64,000 bases of DNA from Gelria sp. Kuro-4 (GTDB taxonomy: Bacteria > Bacillota > DTU030 > DUMP01). Below the pieces are notes generated by a model. It saw only the letters and a list, made by a program, of their open reading frames with translations, was not told where the DNA came from and did no database searches. This document shows positions 26,391-34,232 of the stretch, piece after piece. Each line of letters opens with the position of its first letter. The first letter of the stretch is position 1. A program made the position numbers and the translations under genes. The stretch covers positions 194,501-258,500 of the forward strand of contig NZ_AP024619.1 in assembly GCF_019668485.1 (NCBI RefSeq), in the 5' to 3' direction.

Positions 26391-26457
26391 AAAAACTTAA
26401 ACCAGCGAAGATTTCCCCATCCAAGCGGGAAAATCCTGCTGGCAAGTAAATACAGCA

Positions 26458-26484
26458 GGAAGCCGCCCGCCAGGAACGGCTTCC
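26458..26484 (-). terminator. Hairpin after the Mrp gene
   Basis: GGAAGCCG/CGGCTTCC stem 15 bases behind the mrp stop codon, without a clean U tract. It probably separates mrp from the Lin0512 operon. Confidence 0.5.
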
Positions 26485-26498
26485 TTGTGTCTCTTTGT

Positions 26499-27356
26499 TC
26501 AGTGGGCCGGACGTGCGCCCTTCTCCAAACGCAGCAAAAAGTCCACCGGGAAATCCGCCTGGTACCGCTCTATCTCTCCCCTGTCGCCCACCTCCGCCAG
26601 CTTTGGATCGACCGGGAACGACCCCAGGTACGGGAGGCCCAGCTCTTTAGAAACCGCAGCTGCCCGGCTGGGACCGAAGAGCTCGATCTTCTCCCCGCAG
26701 TGGGGGCAGGCAAGATACGCCATGTTCTCAACCAGGCCTAAAACCGGTACGTTCAGCATTGCCGCCATTTTAACGGCCTTTTTGACCACCATGATGGCCA
26801 GCTCCTGGGGCGAAGAGACGATGATAATCCCATCCAGCGGCAGCGACTGCAGAACCGTGAGCGGAGCATCACCGGTGCCGGGGGGCAAGTCAATCACCAG
26901 GTAGTCGAGATCCCCCCAGATGACATCGGTCCAGAACTGCCGGACCGCCCCGGCGATCAGCGGCCCCCGCCAGATGACGGGGTCGTCCTCGTGCGGCAGC
27001 AAGAGGTTAAGCGACATCACCCTGATGCCCAGGAGGGTCTTGGGCGGGATAATGCCCATGGGCGAGGAAACCGGCTGTTCCTTGAGCCCGAAGAGCTTGG
27101 GTATGCTGGGGCCGGTGATGTCTGCGTCCAGAATCCCAACCGCCTGCTGCTCTTTGGCGAGGGCGGCAGCCAGGAGCGCTGTCACCGTGGATTTGCCGAC
27201 GCCGCCTTTACCGCTCATCACCGCAATGGTATGCTTGATCGAGCTTTGTTCGGGCTGCGGCAGTTTCTCCAAAGGAGCAGGCTTTTCCTTTACCGGTGCC
27301 TGCCGTGCCGTATCTTGACCGGTCACGCCGGCGCCACATGTTTTGTCTGCGGCCAT
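26499..27356 (-). CDS. Mrp/NBP35 family Fe-S cluster carrier ATPase
   Basis: A 285-residue P-loop ATPase of the Mrp/ApbC group, thought to carry and insert [4Fe-4S] clusters. After a 40-residue linker, the deviant Walker A GKGGVGKST, the middle motif LPPGTGDAPLTVLQ and the cluster-binding CPHCGEK near the C-terminus are visible. Start: ATG at 27356 after GGGAGG. It stands alone between the aco region and the decayed region and could serve the many Fe-S proteins encoded nearby. Confidence 0.92.
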   Translation of the reverse strand: MAADKTCGAGVTGQDTARQAPVKEKPAPLEKLPQPEQSSIKHTIAVMSGKGGVGKSTVTALLAAALAKEQQAVGILDADITGPSIPKLFGLKEQPVSSPMGIIPPKTLLGIRVMSLNLLLPHEDDPVIWRGPLIAGAVRQFWTDVIWGDLDYLVIDLPPGTGDAPLTVLQSLPLDGIIIVSSPQELAIMVVKKAVKMAAMLNVPVLGLVENMAYLACPHCGEKIELFGPSRAAAVSKELGLPYLGSFPVDPKLAEVGDRGEIERYQADFPVDFLLRLEKGARPAH

Positions 27357-28210
27357 TTGTTTGCCTCCCGTCCAGCTGCGTGTCATTTAACATCGCTCTT
27401 TATTACCCTAACACCCGGCCGACGTTTTCCCGGGGGGCGGCCAGGGCCTGGGTACCGGGCCCGGTGCCCCCCGCCCCCCGTCGGCCGGCCGCGCGGCGAC
27501 GGCCTCCACCAGTTCGCGGTCAAAGAGAATGCACCCGGGGCACCAAACCGGCAGGCCTCAGCGCAAGCGCCGCACCCTTTCCACCTCCGGCACCCCCTAC
27601 AGTTGCTACCCAAGCGGCCGCGACGCGATGCAACCGTCCTCACCGGCCTCTTGCCTTCCGGGGCCCTAGGCTCAATAGTAGTATACCCAAATTAATGAAC
27701 ATATGTCAATTACTTGGAGAAAAAATTTTCCCTGGTCGGGAAATCCTTACACCCCAGGCTTGTTCCCGGTCGGTCATCTTCATCCTCCCTGATGCGCATT
27801 AGGTCCTCTACGAGGTCGCGGCAGTTCTTCCACCTGCCGGCTACAGACGCAACTACTCCCTTTGTTTTCTGGGGCGTCACAGGTTCAACGGTGATTTTGT
27901 TCGCCCGCGCGGGCACAACGTCAGCTACCAGCTGATGCTGAGGATGCATATGATCGGCCCGTGGTCCGACATTCTGTGTTCGCCTTCGAAAGCGCGCCAC
28001 ACCTCGCTTCCCGGGTATTTTTCCGCCCGGGTTGTGTTCGCTCCTGCGGCCTGTGTTCACATTGGCCATCTCCGATACCAAAAAACCGCGCCCCTGCTGA
28101 ATACGCCCATCACGTACGAAAGCTACCAGGTGCTGTGGCGGAAGGCAGGGCGGACGGTAAAGAGCGCGCCGCCAAGAGCCCGGACACTCTGCTTACCCAA
28201 GAGAAGCAGG
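27357..28210. other. Gap with gene remains, no confident gene
   Basis: About 850 bases without a convincing gene. On the minus strand around 27520-27610 a Cys-rich stretch (CRGCRRWKGCGACAEACRFGAPG) continues in another frame as CILFDRELVEAV, which suggests a frameshifted small gene. At 27714-27935 a minus frame reads NKITVEPVTPQK...LVEDLMRIREDEDDRP, like the tail of an AbrB-type antitoxin whose DNA-binding N-terminus is not recognisable. Both are treated as remains. Confidence 0.4.
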
Positions 28211-28249
28211 AAAAAAGGAGCCCTACGGGCCGCCAAACCCGTAAGGCTC
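28211..28249 (-). terminator. Intrinsic terminator after tRNA-Lys
   Basis: GAGCC-TTACGGG/CCCGTAG-GGCTC hairpin followed by six Us on the minus strand, downstream of tRNA-Lys. Confidence 0.8.
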
Positions 28250-28270
28250 TCATGATGACCTGTGAATGAA

Positions 28271-28296
28271 ACCGGGGACCATACTCCCCGGTTTTT
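28271..28296 (+). terminator. Plus-oriented hairpin with T run
   Basis: ACCGGGGA/TCCCCGGT stem with a 6-base loop and five Ts on the plus strand. No plus-strand gene is seen before it; it may also act from the other side behind tRNA-Lys. Confidence 0.5.
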
Positions 28297-28361
28297 CCTT
28301 GCCTTGGAAGTGCACTGCAGTAATCACGGTATATGGGAAAGGCCGAAAGCCTTGGTATGTC

Positions 28362-28437
28362 TGGTGGGCCATGTAGGCTTCGAACCCACGACACCCTGAT
28401 TAAGAGTCAGGTGCTCTACCAGCTGAGCTAATGGCCC
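28362..28437 (-). tRNA. tRNA-Lys (anticodon CTT)
   Basis: A complete 76-base cloverleaf with encoded CCA. Acceptor GGGCCAT/ATGGCCC, D arm GCTCAGCTGGTAGAGC, anticodon arm CCTGACTCTTAATCAGG with CTT in the loop, T arm GTGGGTTCGAAGCCTAC. Confidence 0.97.
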
Positions 28438-28529
28438 ACCTCACTGACGTCACTCATTTTAGCACAAGGCTGCTCACCTTGTCAACCCTTGCGTCGGCCC
28501 GGCAACAACACGCATCCGGTCGCCGCGCG

Positions 28530-28883
28530 TCACCCGGGAATGCGCTCACCTGCGCAAGCCTGGACTTGTTCCCGGGCCCGCCAGACCATCACCTGCCCCA
28601 GCTTGACGCCGACGTACCGGGGGCAGGCTTTACAACTTTCGGGACTAAACAGTCGTGTGCCCGTAAGGGAACAAAACCATTCCGTGCTCGAGCCATTGCG
28701 GCTAAGATGCCGTTTGGGCCGGAGATGAACGCAAAAGTGGTTCTCCAACAAACCCGGAATCGGGCAGCCGCCACAAGCCCAGCCTTCGTTCACGTCTCGG
28801 TACTTGACGAATTGTCCCGCAGCGCCACAGTGCAGCAGGTGCTCCTTATAGGCCGTAAGGAAGATGCAGTCGCTAAAGTGCAT
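28530..28883 (-). CDS. Cys-rich hypothetical protein
   Basis: A 117-residue protein I do not recognise. It starts with an ATG after GGGGAGGG. Cysteines are grouped: WACGGCPIPGLLENH, a single Cys before HLRPKRH, WFCSL, and SCKACPRY near the C-terminus, a pattern that suggests metal or Fe-S binding. No membrane segment. It lies alone between tRNA-Lys and a repeat, in the border of the decayed region, yet its own frame is intact. Confidence 0.5.
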   Translation of the reverse strand: MHFSDCIFLTAYKEHLLHCGAAGQFVKYRDVNEGWACGGCPIPGLLENHFCVHLRPKRHLSRNGSSTEWFCSLTGTRLFSPESCKACPRYVGVKLGQVMVWRAREQVQACAGERIPG

Positions 28884-29112
28884 CCTCTGCCCTCCCCTCT
28901 TGGTTCTACTTCATCCTTATGAGGGGGACAGGCACTTTATGTTTTGGGAACAACTTCTTACAAAAGGTTAAGTTGAGCTTCCCAAAGCAAAAAACCCCCA
29001 AAGCGCCTGATTCTAGGATTCACGGCGACAGCAATAATAAACTCAGGGTTGGTTCACCCAGCCCTGCTAGACGAAAGGGATTTGGCAGGATGGGACCCCC
29101 TCCCTGCACACA
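28884..29112. other. Gap without a recognised gene
   Basis: About 230 bases upstream of the Cys-rich gene. Nothing gene-like on either strand; the promoter of the minus-strand gene should lie here, but I see no clear -10/-35 pair. Confidence 0.4.
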
Positions 29113-29224
29113 TTCTGCCACCAGACGATCCAACACATCCGTGTGGCCACGCAAAAAGGTTAAGATCCAGATCTTTGATCTTGAAGGGCGCTGCGGTCCC
29201 CCGTAATTAAGGCACTGCCGCGCT
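29113..29224 (+). repeat. Imperfect repeat, copy A
   Basis: From TTCTGCCACC to CACTGCCGCGCT this stretch matches 43461-43564 on the other strand with about 85% identity by eye. Copy A has an extra CAGATC. Both copies sit at broken genes: here it abuts an IS256-type transposase fragment. Its origin is unknown; a terminal part of a mobile element is one option. Confidence 0.7.
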
Positions 29225-29228
29225 TATG

Positions 29229-29414
29229 TTACCTTCGGCGGTGGTATTCCCCTTTCCCGATAACCTTTGAATTCGCCTCGTCCCGCCGGTGTTCATAGTG
29301 CCTGCGGCCAAGAAAGTCCTCCACTTCCTGCTCCAAAACCTCTTGGAGCGGAGGAATAACCAGGCGGTCCTTATGCACCACGAGGGCGCGGCGGGGAAGC
29401 GCCGGGAAGGCGGG
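29229..29414 (-). pseudogene. IS256/mutator-type transposase N-terminal fragment
   Basis: About 60 codons that read IPPLQEVLEQEVEDFLGRRHYEHRRDE and end at a stop. The order IP-x-LQE-x5-E-x-E-x-FLGR-x2-YE-R is typical of the start of mutator-type transposases. The rest of the transposase is missing, and the repeat A begins 5 bases behind it. Confidence 0.5.
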
Positions 29415-29434
29415 TTAGAGGAGGATTAGCTAGG

Positions 29435-29775
29435 GTGTTTAAGGTTTTTGGTGGCGACTTCCCCAAGAATACCGGGTTCGTGTCAACGTTCGGCCAATCT
29501 GCCATCAGCTGGGGCTCGGCAAAAGACTCGACCTAAAAGGCAATATTGAAAGGGTCAAGTTGGTGACAGAGGAAAACAAGAAGAAGTTCCTCTCAAGCGC
29601 CGGCTGGGGATTAGTCGGTGGAGCCCTACTGGGCCCTGTTGGTCTTGTAGCGGGCGCGCTCGCCGGAGGTAACAGGAAGGAAATATCCTTTGCGGTGTAA
29701 CTTAAGGACGGACGGAAGTTCCTGGCGGTCGCGGATCCGAAGACTTACCAAAAGATTGTTGCGGCATCGATGTGA
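29435..29775 (+). pseudogene. Frameshifted glycine-zipper hypothetical gene
   Basis: A GTG behind GAGGAGG opens a frame (FKVFGGDFPKNTGFVST) that hits TAA; the +1 frame then continues with LDLKGNIERVKLVTEENKKKFL, a glycine-rich membrane-like stretch (GWGLVGGALLGPVGLVAGALAGG), an in-frame TAA, and DGRKFLAVADPKTYQKIVA. Such small proteins with one glycine zipper are common in Clostridia. One frameshift and one internal stop mark it as inactive. Confidence 0.7.
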
Positions 29776-29834
29776 AGTCTACTTCCTGGGAACCGCTCAG
29801 TCCGAAGGAAGCAAAAGACAAAGGGGTGGGCAGA

Positions 29835-30257
29835 ATGCTTTCTCGTTATGACCTCGAATTCCTGAAGGTTGTTCTTGAGGATCTGCGATACCTGGAAAAT
29901 CATTGGTGCAACCAACAGCCCTCCGATGAAGAGATCCGCCGTAATACTACGGTGCTTAGACGCCTGTTGGTTGACAACGACCTGCAGAAAGCCTGGAAAC
30001 TTTGTGGGTTTAGCAAAGAACCAAGGATCACGATCCCTAAACCGAGCACCTCCGTGAATCATCCCAATTTAGTATACGCACAAGAAGCAAGAGCTAACGT
30101 AGGCTGGGGAGTAATTGGGCAAGTACGCATCTACAATAAGACACTTAGTGACGATGAGATAAGGACGCACTACGAACATGATCGACAAACCCTCAATGAG
30201 CCTCCCGCATCCGTAGGCCTCAAAGCCTTCCTAAGATGGCCAAACTATAGTTGTTAA
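29835..30257 (+). pseudogene. Chimeric gene: unknown N-terminus joined to a LamG-type tail
   Basis: An ATG at 29835 after GGGGTGGG opens 140 codons. The first 80 residues are a charged helical protein (SRYDLEFLKVVLEDLRYLE) I do not recognise. Residues about 88-120 read IGQVRIYNKTLSDDEIRTHYE, the C-terminal edge of a LamG/concanavalin-like domain, which does not fit the first part. Downstream the original gene seems to go on in another frame (30235-30492). The reading suggests insertion of a foreign fragment. Confidence 0.55.
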
Positions 30258-30492
30258 TGGTCATAAACAAACTAGACGTGAGATACTTCAGTACGCAGCC
30301 AATAAGCTAGGCGGTCCACACTTTGACAAGAAGAATCGGGAACAAAACCTTGATTCTCTTCGGTTTCAGATTAGAATAGCTGACAGAGATCCGGTCTTTT
30401 TGGAAGTCCTATCCATGGCTCAGTTTTTGATGAGATCACAGGATATTCAGGCCCTAAAGACTAAGTGCGAACAAATGCTGAGTAATTATTAA
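30235..30492 (+). pseudogene. Continuation fragment of the disrupted gene
   Basis: In a different frame from the chimera, 85 codons read QTIVVNGHKQTRREILQYAANKLGGPHFD... and end in KTKCEQMLSNY and TAA. No start codon or ribosome site is present. It is best explained as the C-terminal part of the gene starting at 29835. Confidence 0.5.
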
Positions 30493-30502
30493 AGGTGTTC
30501 GA

Positions 30503-30758
30503 TATGCGGATCCATCCAGAACACAGATTCTGACCTCTGGGGAATCGTCTACAAGGGCGCCCATGGTCATTTCCACTAATCATCAGCGATGTCCTTACAT
30601 ACGAGCGACAGCAGTGCGTGCTCCTGCATGAACTTTGCCACGTGATAGAGCACATGCCCAAAGCCCGGTACACCATCGAAGCCGACCAGCAATACAGCAT
30701 CGTCGAGCGCCAAGCTGACCTCACGGTACGAGAAGTTGCCATCTCCGCCGGAAAATAA
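30503..30758 (+). pseudogene. ImmA/IrrE-type metallopeptidase remnant 1
   Basis: One frame reads SDLWGIVYKGAHGHFH then stops; the next frame carries on with LIISDVLTYERQQCVLLHELCHVIEH and ends VERQADLTVREVAISAGK. The HELCH is the HExxH zinc motif of ImmA/IrrE (DUF955) peptidases. A frameshift near 30573 breaks it. These peptidases usually cleave XRE-type repressors, and two XRE genes lie 3 kb downstream. Confidence 0.65.
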
Positions 30759-31322
30759 GTTAGTCCGCAAGAAAGGCGTTATGCCCCTTATGACCAGGTT
30801 ATACTTGACCTACTTACTGCGCTAAACATAGAACCGCATAACGGATCTCTTTCAGATACCGGGGACGGTCAACTAGTTTTGCTGAAGGGTGCACTAACCA
30901 TCCGTAATTTTGAAACGCTAAAGACGACGGTCCCCAAGCTAAATAAGGCTAATCTCTTGGGGCTGAAGGCCAAGGATGCTAGGGCTTTCGAATCTATGTT
31001 CTCGATTGTACCAATGGGCCTAGAAATGGACATGTATACAAATCAGGGAGAGAGTATCATTGGGACTCTCAAGGGCGAATACCTAACGATTAGCCCGGAC
31101 GATCTTCTTCGGATCTACGGAAATTACATACCCGGTGAATGGTACGCTTTGGGTGTTGTTGATTGTATTAGTACAGAAAGAGAAAACCTAAGTCAGTTTA
31201 CAGATTCAGACCTGAGGATGCCCCTTGATCAATACGCTGAAGGAATCAGGCTCATATACAATCAAGGTTATGCTACGCATGCCATAGTTCCCATGCTAAT
31301 CTTTCGGGAGCTTGTTCTTTAG
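30759..31322 (+). pseudogene. Hypothetical ORF without start, in frame after the peptidase remnant
   Basis: Directly after the TAA of the peptidase remnant the same frame stays open for 187 codons (VSPQERRYAPYDQVILDLL ... HAIVPMLIFRELVL). No ATG with ribosome site exists near the N-terminus; TTG at 30879 is the only candidate noted. Middle part: LKAKDARAFESMFSIVPMGLEMDMYTNQGES. I do not recognise the family. It may be the intact C-terminal half of a broken gene. Confidence 0.45.
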
Positions 31323-31328
31323 CATTAA

Positions 31329-31484
31329 ATGTGGGCAAATGCTCGGACAGGCCGGACATTTTGCTTCTTCATCGAAGACGAACCCCGGCTAAGGCGCACA
31401 GTTGGCGTAGACAAGCAGTACGAGATCATGGAGCGGCAGGCGGATATGATGACCCGGGAAGTGGCAGCGGGGATGGGGAAATAA
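31329..31484 (+). pseudogene. ImmA/IrrE-type remnant 2 (C-terminal tail)
   Basis: 51 codons from an ATG; the last 36 residues (EDEPRLRRTVGVDKQYEIME, RQADMMTREVAAGMGK) align with the tail of remnant 1 (IEADQQYSIVERQADLTVREVAISAGK). The zinc motif is absent. It is a second, differently truncated copy of the same family 600 bases away. Confidence 0.55.
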
Positions 31485-31526
31485 AAAGCCGTCCGGAAAG
31501 GCGGCAACTATTTCGGGGGTAATGAA

Positions 31527-32381
31527 TTGGAGTACATTATTTACTGTGATGAATCAATAAAGCAAGGCAAGTACTACAGCAACTTCTACGGAGGCACATT
31601 AGTATCTTCGGAATGGCTCACAGAAGTCCGTTCTGCGTTGCAGTCCAAGAAGGAAGGCCTGGGGCTGCAGGAAATCAAGTGGGCTAAGACTTCAGCGGCT
31701 TATTTAGACAAGTATATTGAGATGATGGCGTTGTTCTTTGATTTCATAGCTGCCGGAAAAATCAAGGTGAGGATCATGTTTACCCATAATATATACCAGC
31801 CCAAAAACTTGACGCGCGAGCAACTTCAAGAATCATACTTTAAGCTCTACTATCAGTTTCTCAAACACGCCTTCGGCCTCAGGTATTCTAATCCGGGTAG
31901 GGATCCCATTTATCTTCGCCTCTACTTTGATAAATTCCCGGACACCAAGGAGAAAGCAGATAAGTTCAAGGAATTCGTTTATGGCTTACAACACCTTAAA
32001 GAATTTAGGGAAGCGCACCTTCTGATACGGCGAGAAGATATCGCCGAAGTCGATTCGAAGGACCATGTCATTTTACAGTGCACGGATATTGTCCTGGGAT
32101 CCATGCAGTTTCGCCTTAACGATCTCCATAAAGAAAAACCCAAAGGGCAAAGACGTAGAGCTGCCAAGACCATAGCTAAGGAGAAGCTCTACAAATACAT
32201 CAATAAACGGATAAGGCAAATCCATCCCGGTTTCAATATTGGAGTATCCACGGGAACGCCAAATGGCGTTACTGATCGCTGGCATCATCCTTACAGACAC
32301 TGGGAGTTTATCCCTGAGAACCACGAAGTTGACCACACTAAAAGCAAACACAAACAGGAAGGCCCCATCGCTCCTACATGA
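31527..32381 (+). CDS. DUF3800 domain protein
   Basis: A 284-residue protein of the DUF3800 family, which has an RNase H-like fold and is frequent in mobile and defence islands. The hallmark start YIIYCDESIKQG with the acidic pair, LRLYFDKFPDTKEKADKFK in the middle and CTDIVLGSMQFRLND with a conserved Asp are visible. Start: TTG at 31527 seven bases after CGGGGG; no in-frame ATG fits. It appears intact in a neighbourhood of broken genes. Confidence 0.82.
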   Translation: MEYIIYCDESIKQGKYYSNFYGGTLVSSEWLTEVRSALQSKKEGLGLQEIKWAKTSAAYLDKYIEMMALFFDFIAAGKIKVRIMFTHNIYQPKNLTREQLQESYFKLYYQFLKHAFGLRYSNPGRDPIYLRLYFDKFPDTKEKADKFKEFVYGLQHLKEFREAHLLIRREDIAEVDSKDHVILQCTDIVLGSMQFRLNDLHKEKPKGQRRRAAKTIAKEKLYKYINKRIRQIHPGFNIGVSTGTPNGVTDRWHHPYRHWEFIPENHEVDHTKSKHKQEGPIAPT

Positions 32382-32626
32382 GTATCCCAAACATAAACTT
32401 GGGACTTCGAAGCAGACAGGGCCTTCCGCAACCCTCTGTAGCTAGGCGCCGTTATGCGCGCACGGCATGGAGCCGACTTTCGCATACAGAGGACTCATTC
32501 ACATTATACGGTTTGCTTAGCTTTATTATACTACATTCTGGTGTAGAATCCTCCTGGAAATTCGGTTTGCCCATAAAAAAATTTGATAAAAAGCCCACTG
32601 GCATCCAAAATCCTCCGAAAGCGATT
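32382..32626. other. Gap between DUF3800 gene and recombinase remnant
   Basis: About 245 bases with AT-rich stretches and no recognisable gene on either strand. Confidence 0.4.
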
Positions 32627-33012
32627 ATGCCGCGAAACAGGATGCCGACCGGAAAGCCGAGGCCGAGTACCTTCGGGAGGAATTGGCGGCAGCAGAACGC
32701 AGGATCAGTAACTTGGTAGACTTCGTGGCCCAGGGCCTTGGCACCAAGGACGTGCAGGAACGTCTTCGGAGCGAAGGGGAGTTGCGGCACAGTCTGCGCG
32801 CCAAGCTCTAGGAGGTGGAGCAGTCCGCCGGCGCCATGTTTACCCCAGAATCCATCCGGGATTACCTAAAAAGGTGCGCCCAGGCTATAGAAACAAAAAA
32901 AGACGCCAACGAGCTTAAGGAAGCCGTTGACGCCTTCGTGGATACTGTCGTTCTGCAACCAGATGGAACGGCAAAAATAAACTTCCGCTTTTTCAATGCG
33001 GAAGTTAGTATC
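32627..33012 (+). pseudogene. Large serine recombinase C-terminal remnant
   Basis: The frame reads ADRKAEAEYLREELAAAERRI, DFVAQGLGTKDVQERL, a TAG at 32809, then EVEQSAGAMFTPESIRDYLKR, DANELKEAVDAFVDTVVLQP and KINFRF. This is the coiled-coil and C-terminal part of large serine recombinases, with an internal stop and no catalytic domain. It ends at the tRNA-Met genes, a usual boundary of integrated elements. Confidence 0.7.
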
Positions 33013-33017
33013 TTGAA

Positions 33018-33094
33018 TGGTAGCGGCGAAGGGATTCGAACCCCTGACGCTGCGGGTATGAACCGCATGCTCTAGCCAACTGAGCTACGCCGCC
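33018..33094 (-). tRNA. tRNA-Met (elongator, anticodon CAT)
   Basis: A 77-base cloverleaf with CCA: acceptor GGCGGCG/CGCCGCT, D arm GCTCAGTTGGCTAGAGC, anticodon loop TTCATAC, T arm AGGGGTTCGAATCCCT. The regular first base pair marks it as elongator Met (or tRNA-Ile2 if lysidine-modified, which sequence alone cannot exclude). Confidence 0.93.
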
Positions 33095-33104
33095 ACGTTT
33101 AAAT

Positions 33105-33181
<77 letters not shown>

Positions 33182-33217
33182 CCATGTACATCGCGGCTTG
33201 ACATCGCGACAATAATT

Positions 33218-33246
33218 ATTATACCTGCATGTCTTCCTTTAGTCAA
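33218..33246 (-). promoter_or_regulatory. Sigma-A promoter of the two tRNA-Met genes
   Basis: TTGACT (33241-33246), a 17-base spacer and TATAAT (33218-33223) on the minus strand, about 37 bases before tRNA-fMet. Confidence 0.93.
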
Positions 33247-33270
33247 GGGCCCGCAGGCACGTGCACCCCT

Positions 33271-33708
33271 TCAATGTTTGCCAGTTTTTTCAATCAAACC
33301 AATGGTCTCTATCAGCTTGCGCACTGTTTCCGGTTCGTAATTCCGTATTTGCTTCAGCATGGCCTGCAAATCCTCGCGGCACACGAGGTCGTTCCACAAT
33401 GCAATCAGCTCTGGGTCAATGGTCCGGTTCGATACGGACCAACCCTCATAATCATTATGTTCCCGGACACAAAAATAACTGTCATCTCCTGTATTTGTGA
33501 CAGGTGGTTTCTCACCACCTGTAAGCTCCAGTATAGAGACATCTAATGCCTTTGCCAGCGAATTTAACGTATCCAAAGACGTTTTACTTCGTCCAGACTC
33601 AATGTCGGCGATAAAAGAATGGGACACATGAGCGGCTTTTCCCAAACCGCGCAGGGAAAAGCCCTTTTTCTTGCGGATCCGCTTAAGCCTGGCCCCTATA
33701 TCCTCCAT
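33271..33708 (-). CDS. XRE family transcriptional regulator
   Basis: A 145-residue regulator. The N-terminal HTH (about 5-62: IGARLKRIRKKKGFSLRGLGKA, SHSFIADIESGRSKTSLDTL) is of the Cro/CI type; the C-terminus (NYEPETVRKLIETIGLIEKTG) is helical and not recognised. The promoter TTGTTT-N16-TATAAT and a 17-base palindrome (33726-33742) between -10 and ribosome site suggest self-repression. A perfect-arm inverted repeat also occurs inside the gene near 33501-33523. Confidence 0.9.
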   Translation of the reverse strand: MEDIGARLKRIRKKKGFSLRGLGKAAHVSHSFIADIESGRSKTSLDTLNSLAKALDVSILELTGGEKPPVTNTGDDSYFCVREHNDYEGWSVSNRTIDPELIALWNDLVCREDLQAMLKQIRNYEPETVRKLIETIGLIEKTGKH

Positions 33709-33725
33709 GATAACTTACCCTCCCT

Positions 33726-33742
33726 GTACGGCGACACCGTAC
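33726..33742. promoter_or_regulatory. Palindromic candidate operator of the XRE regulator
   Basis: GTACGG-CGACA-CCGTAC lies just downstream of the -10 (33746-33751) of the XRE gene and before its start codon, where a bound repressor would block transcription. Confidence 0.5.
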
Positions 33743-33935
33743 ACTATTATACCGCACATTAGGTATAAAACAATAAGCGGACAGGTCGTGCCTGACGACC
33801 ATAAAATACTGCGAATTTCGTAGAAAACTAGTGAATACTCACCGCGAACGAAGATAACTGGTCGCCGCAGCCGACCGCTGAGTTTTACATGTGGTCGGCC
33901 ATGGCATGCACTAGTCCAGGGAGGTGAGACTACCA

Positions 33936-34145
33936 ATGGTCGGCAAAAGACTGCGCCAACTTAGAACACAACAAGGACTATCTTTACGTGCCCTAGCCCA
34001 AAAGAGCGGGTTGTCACGTAGCTTCATCTGTGATGTCGAACATGGCAAGTGCGGTCTATCTGTTGCCAGCCTTAGGGTTCTCGCCCGAGTACTAGGAGTG
34101 GATGAAGGAGTGTTTTTTGAAAGGGGGTCGGATCGAACCAGCTAG
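33936..34145 (+). CDS. Small XRE family regulator
   Basis: A 69-residue protein that is little more than one Cro/CI helix-turn-helix (VGKRLRQLRTQQGLSLRALA, SRSFICDVEHGKCGLSVASL). Start: ATG at 33936 after GGGAGGTGAG. It is divergent from the larger XRE gene and 87 bases before the ketopantoate reductase-like gene, so it may control either. Confidence 0.88.
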   Translation: MVGKRLRQLRTQQGLSLRALAQKSGLSRSFICDVEHGKCGLSVASLRVLARVLGVDEGVFFERGSDRTS

Positions 34146-34232
34146 AGTGTATGAGGTTTGTCCGGCACGTGTACGGAGTTAATTAAATTAGTAAGTACAC
34201 CATGTGGGGAAAATTGGAAGGGGGATCACGTA

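Noticed and set aside
27710-28081. 123-codon minus ORF with AbrB-antitoxin-like tail
   Set aside because: The C-terminal part resembles antitoxins of the AbrB group, but the N-terminal DNA-binding domain and a toxin partner are missing and no ribosome site is seen; listed only as gap content.
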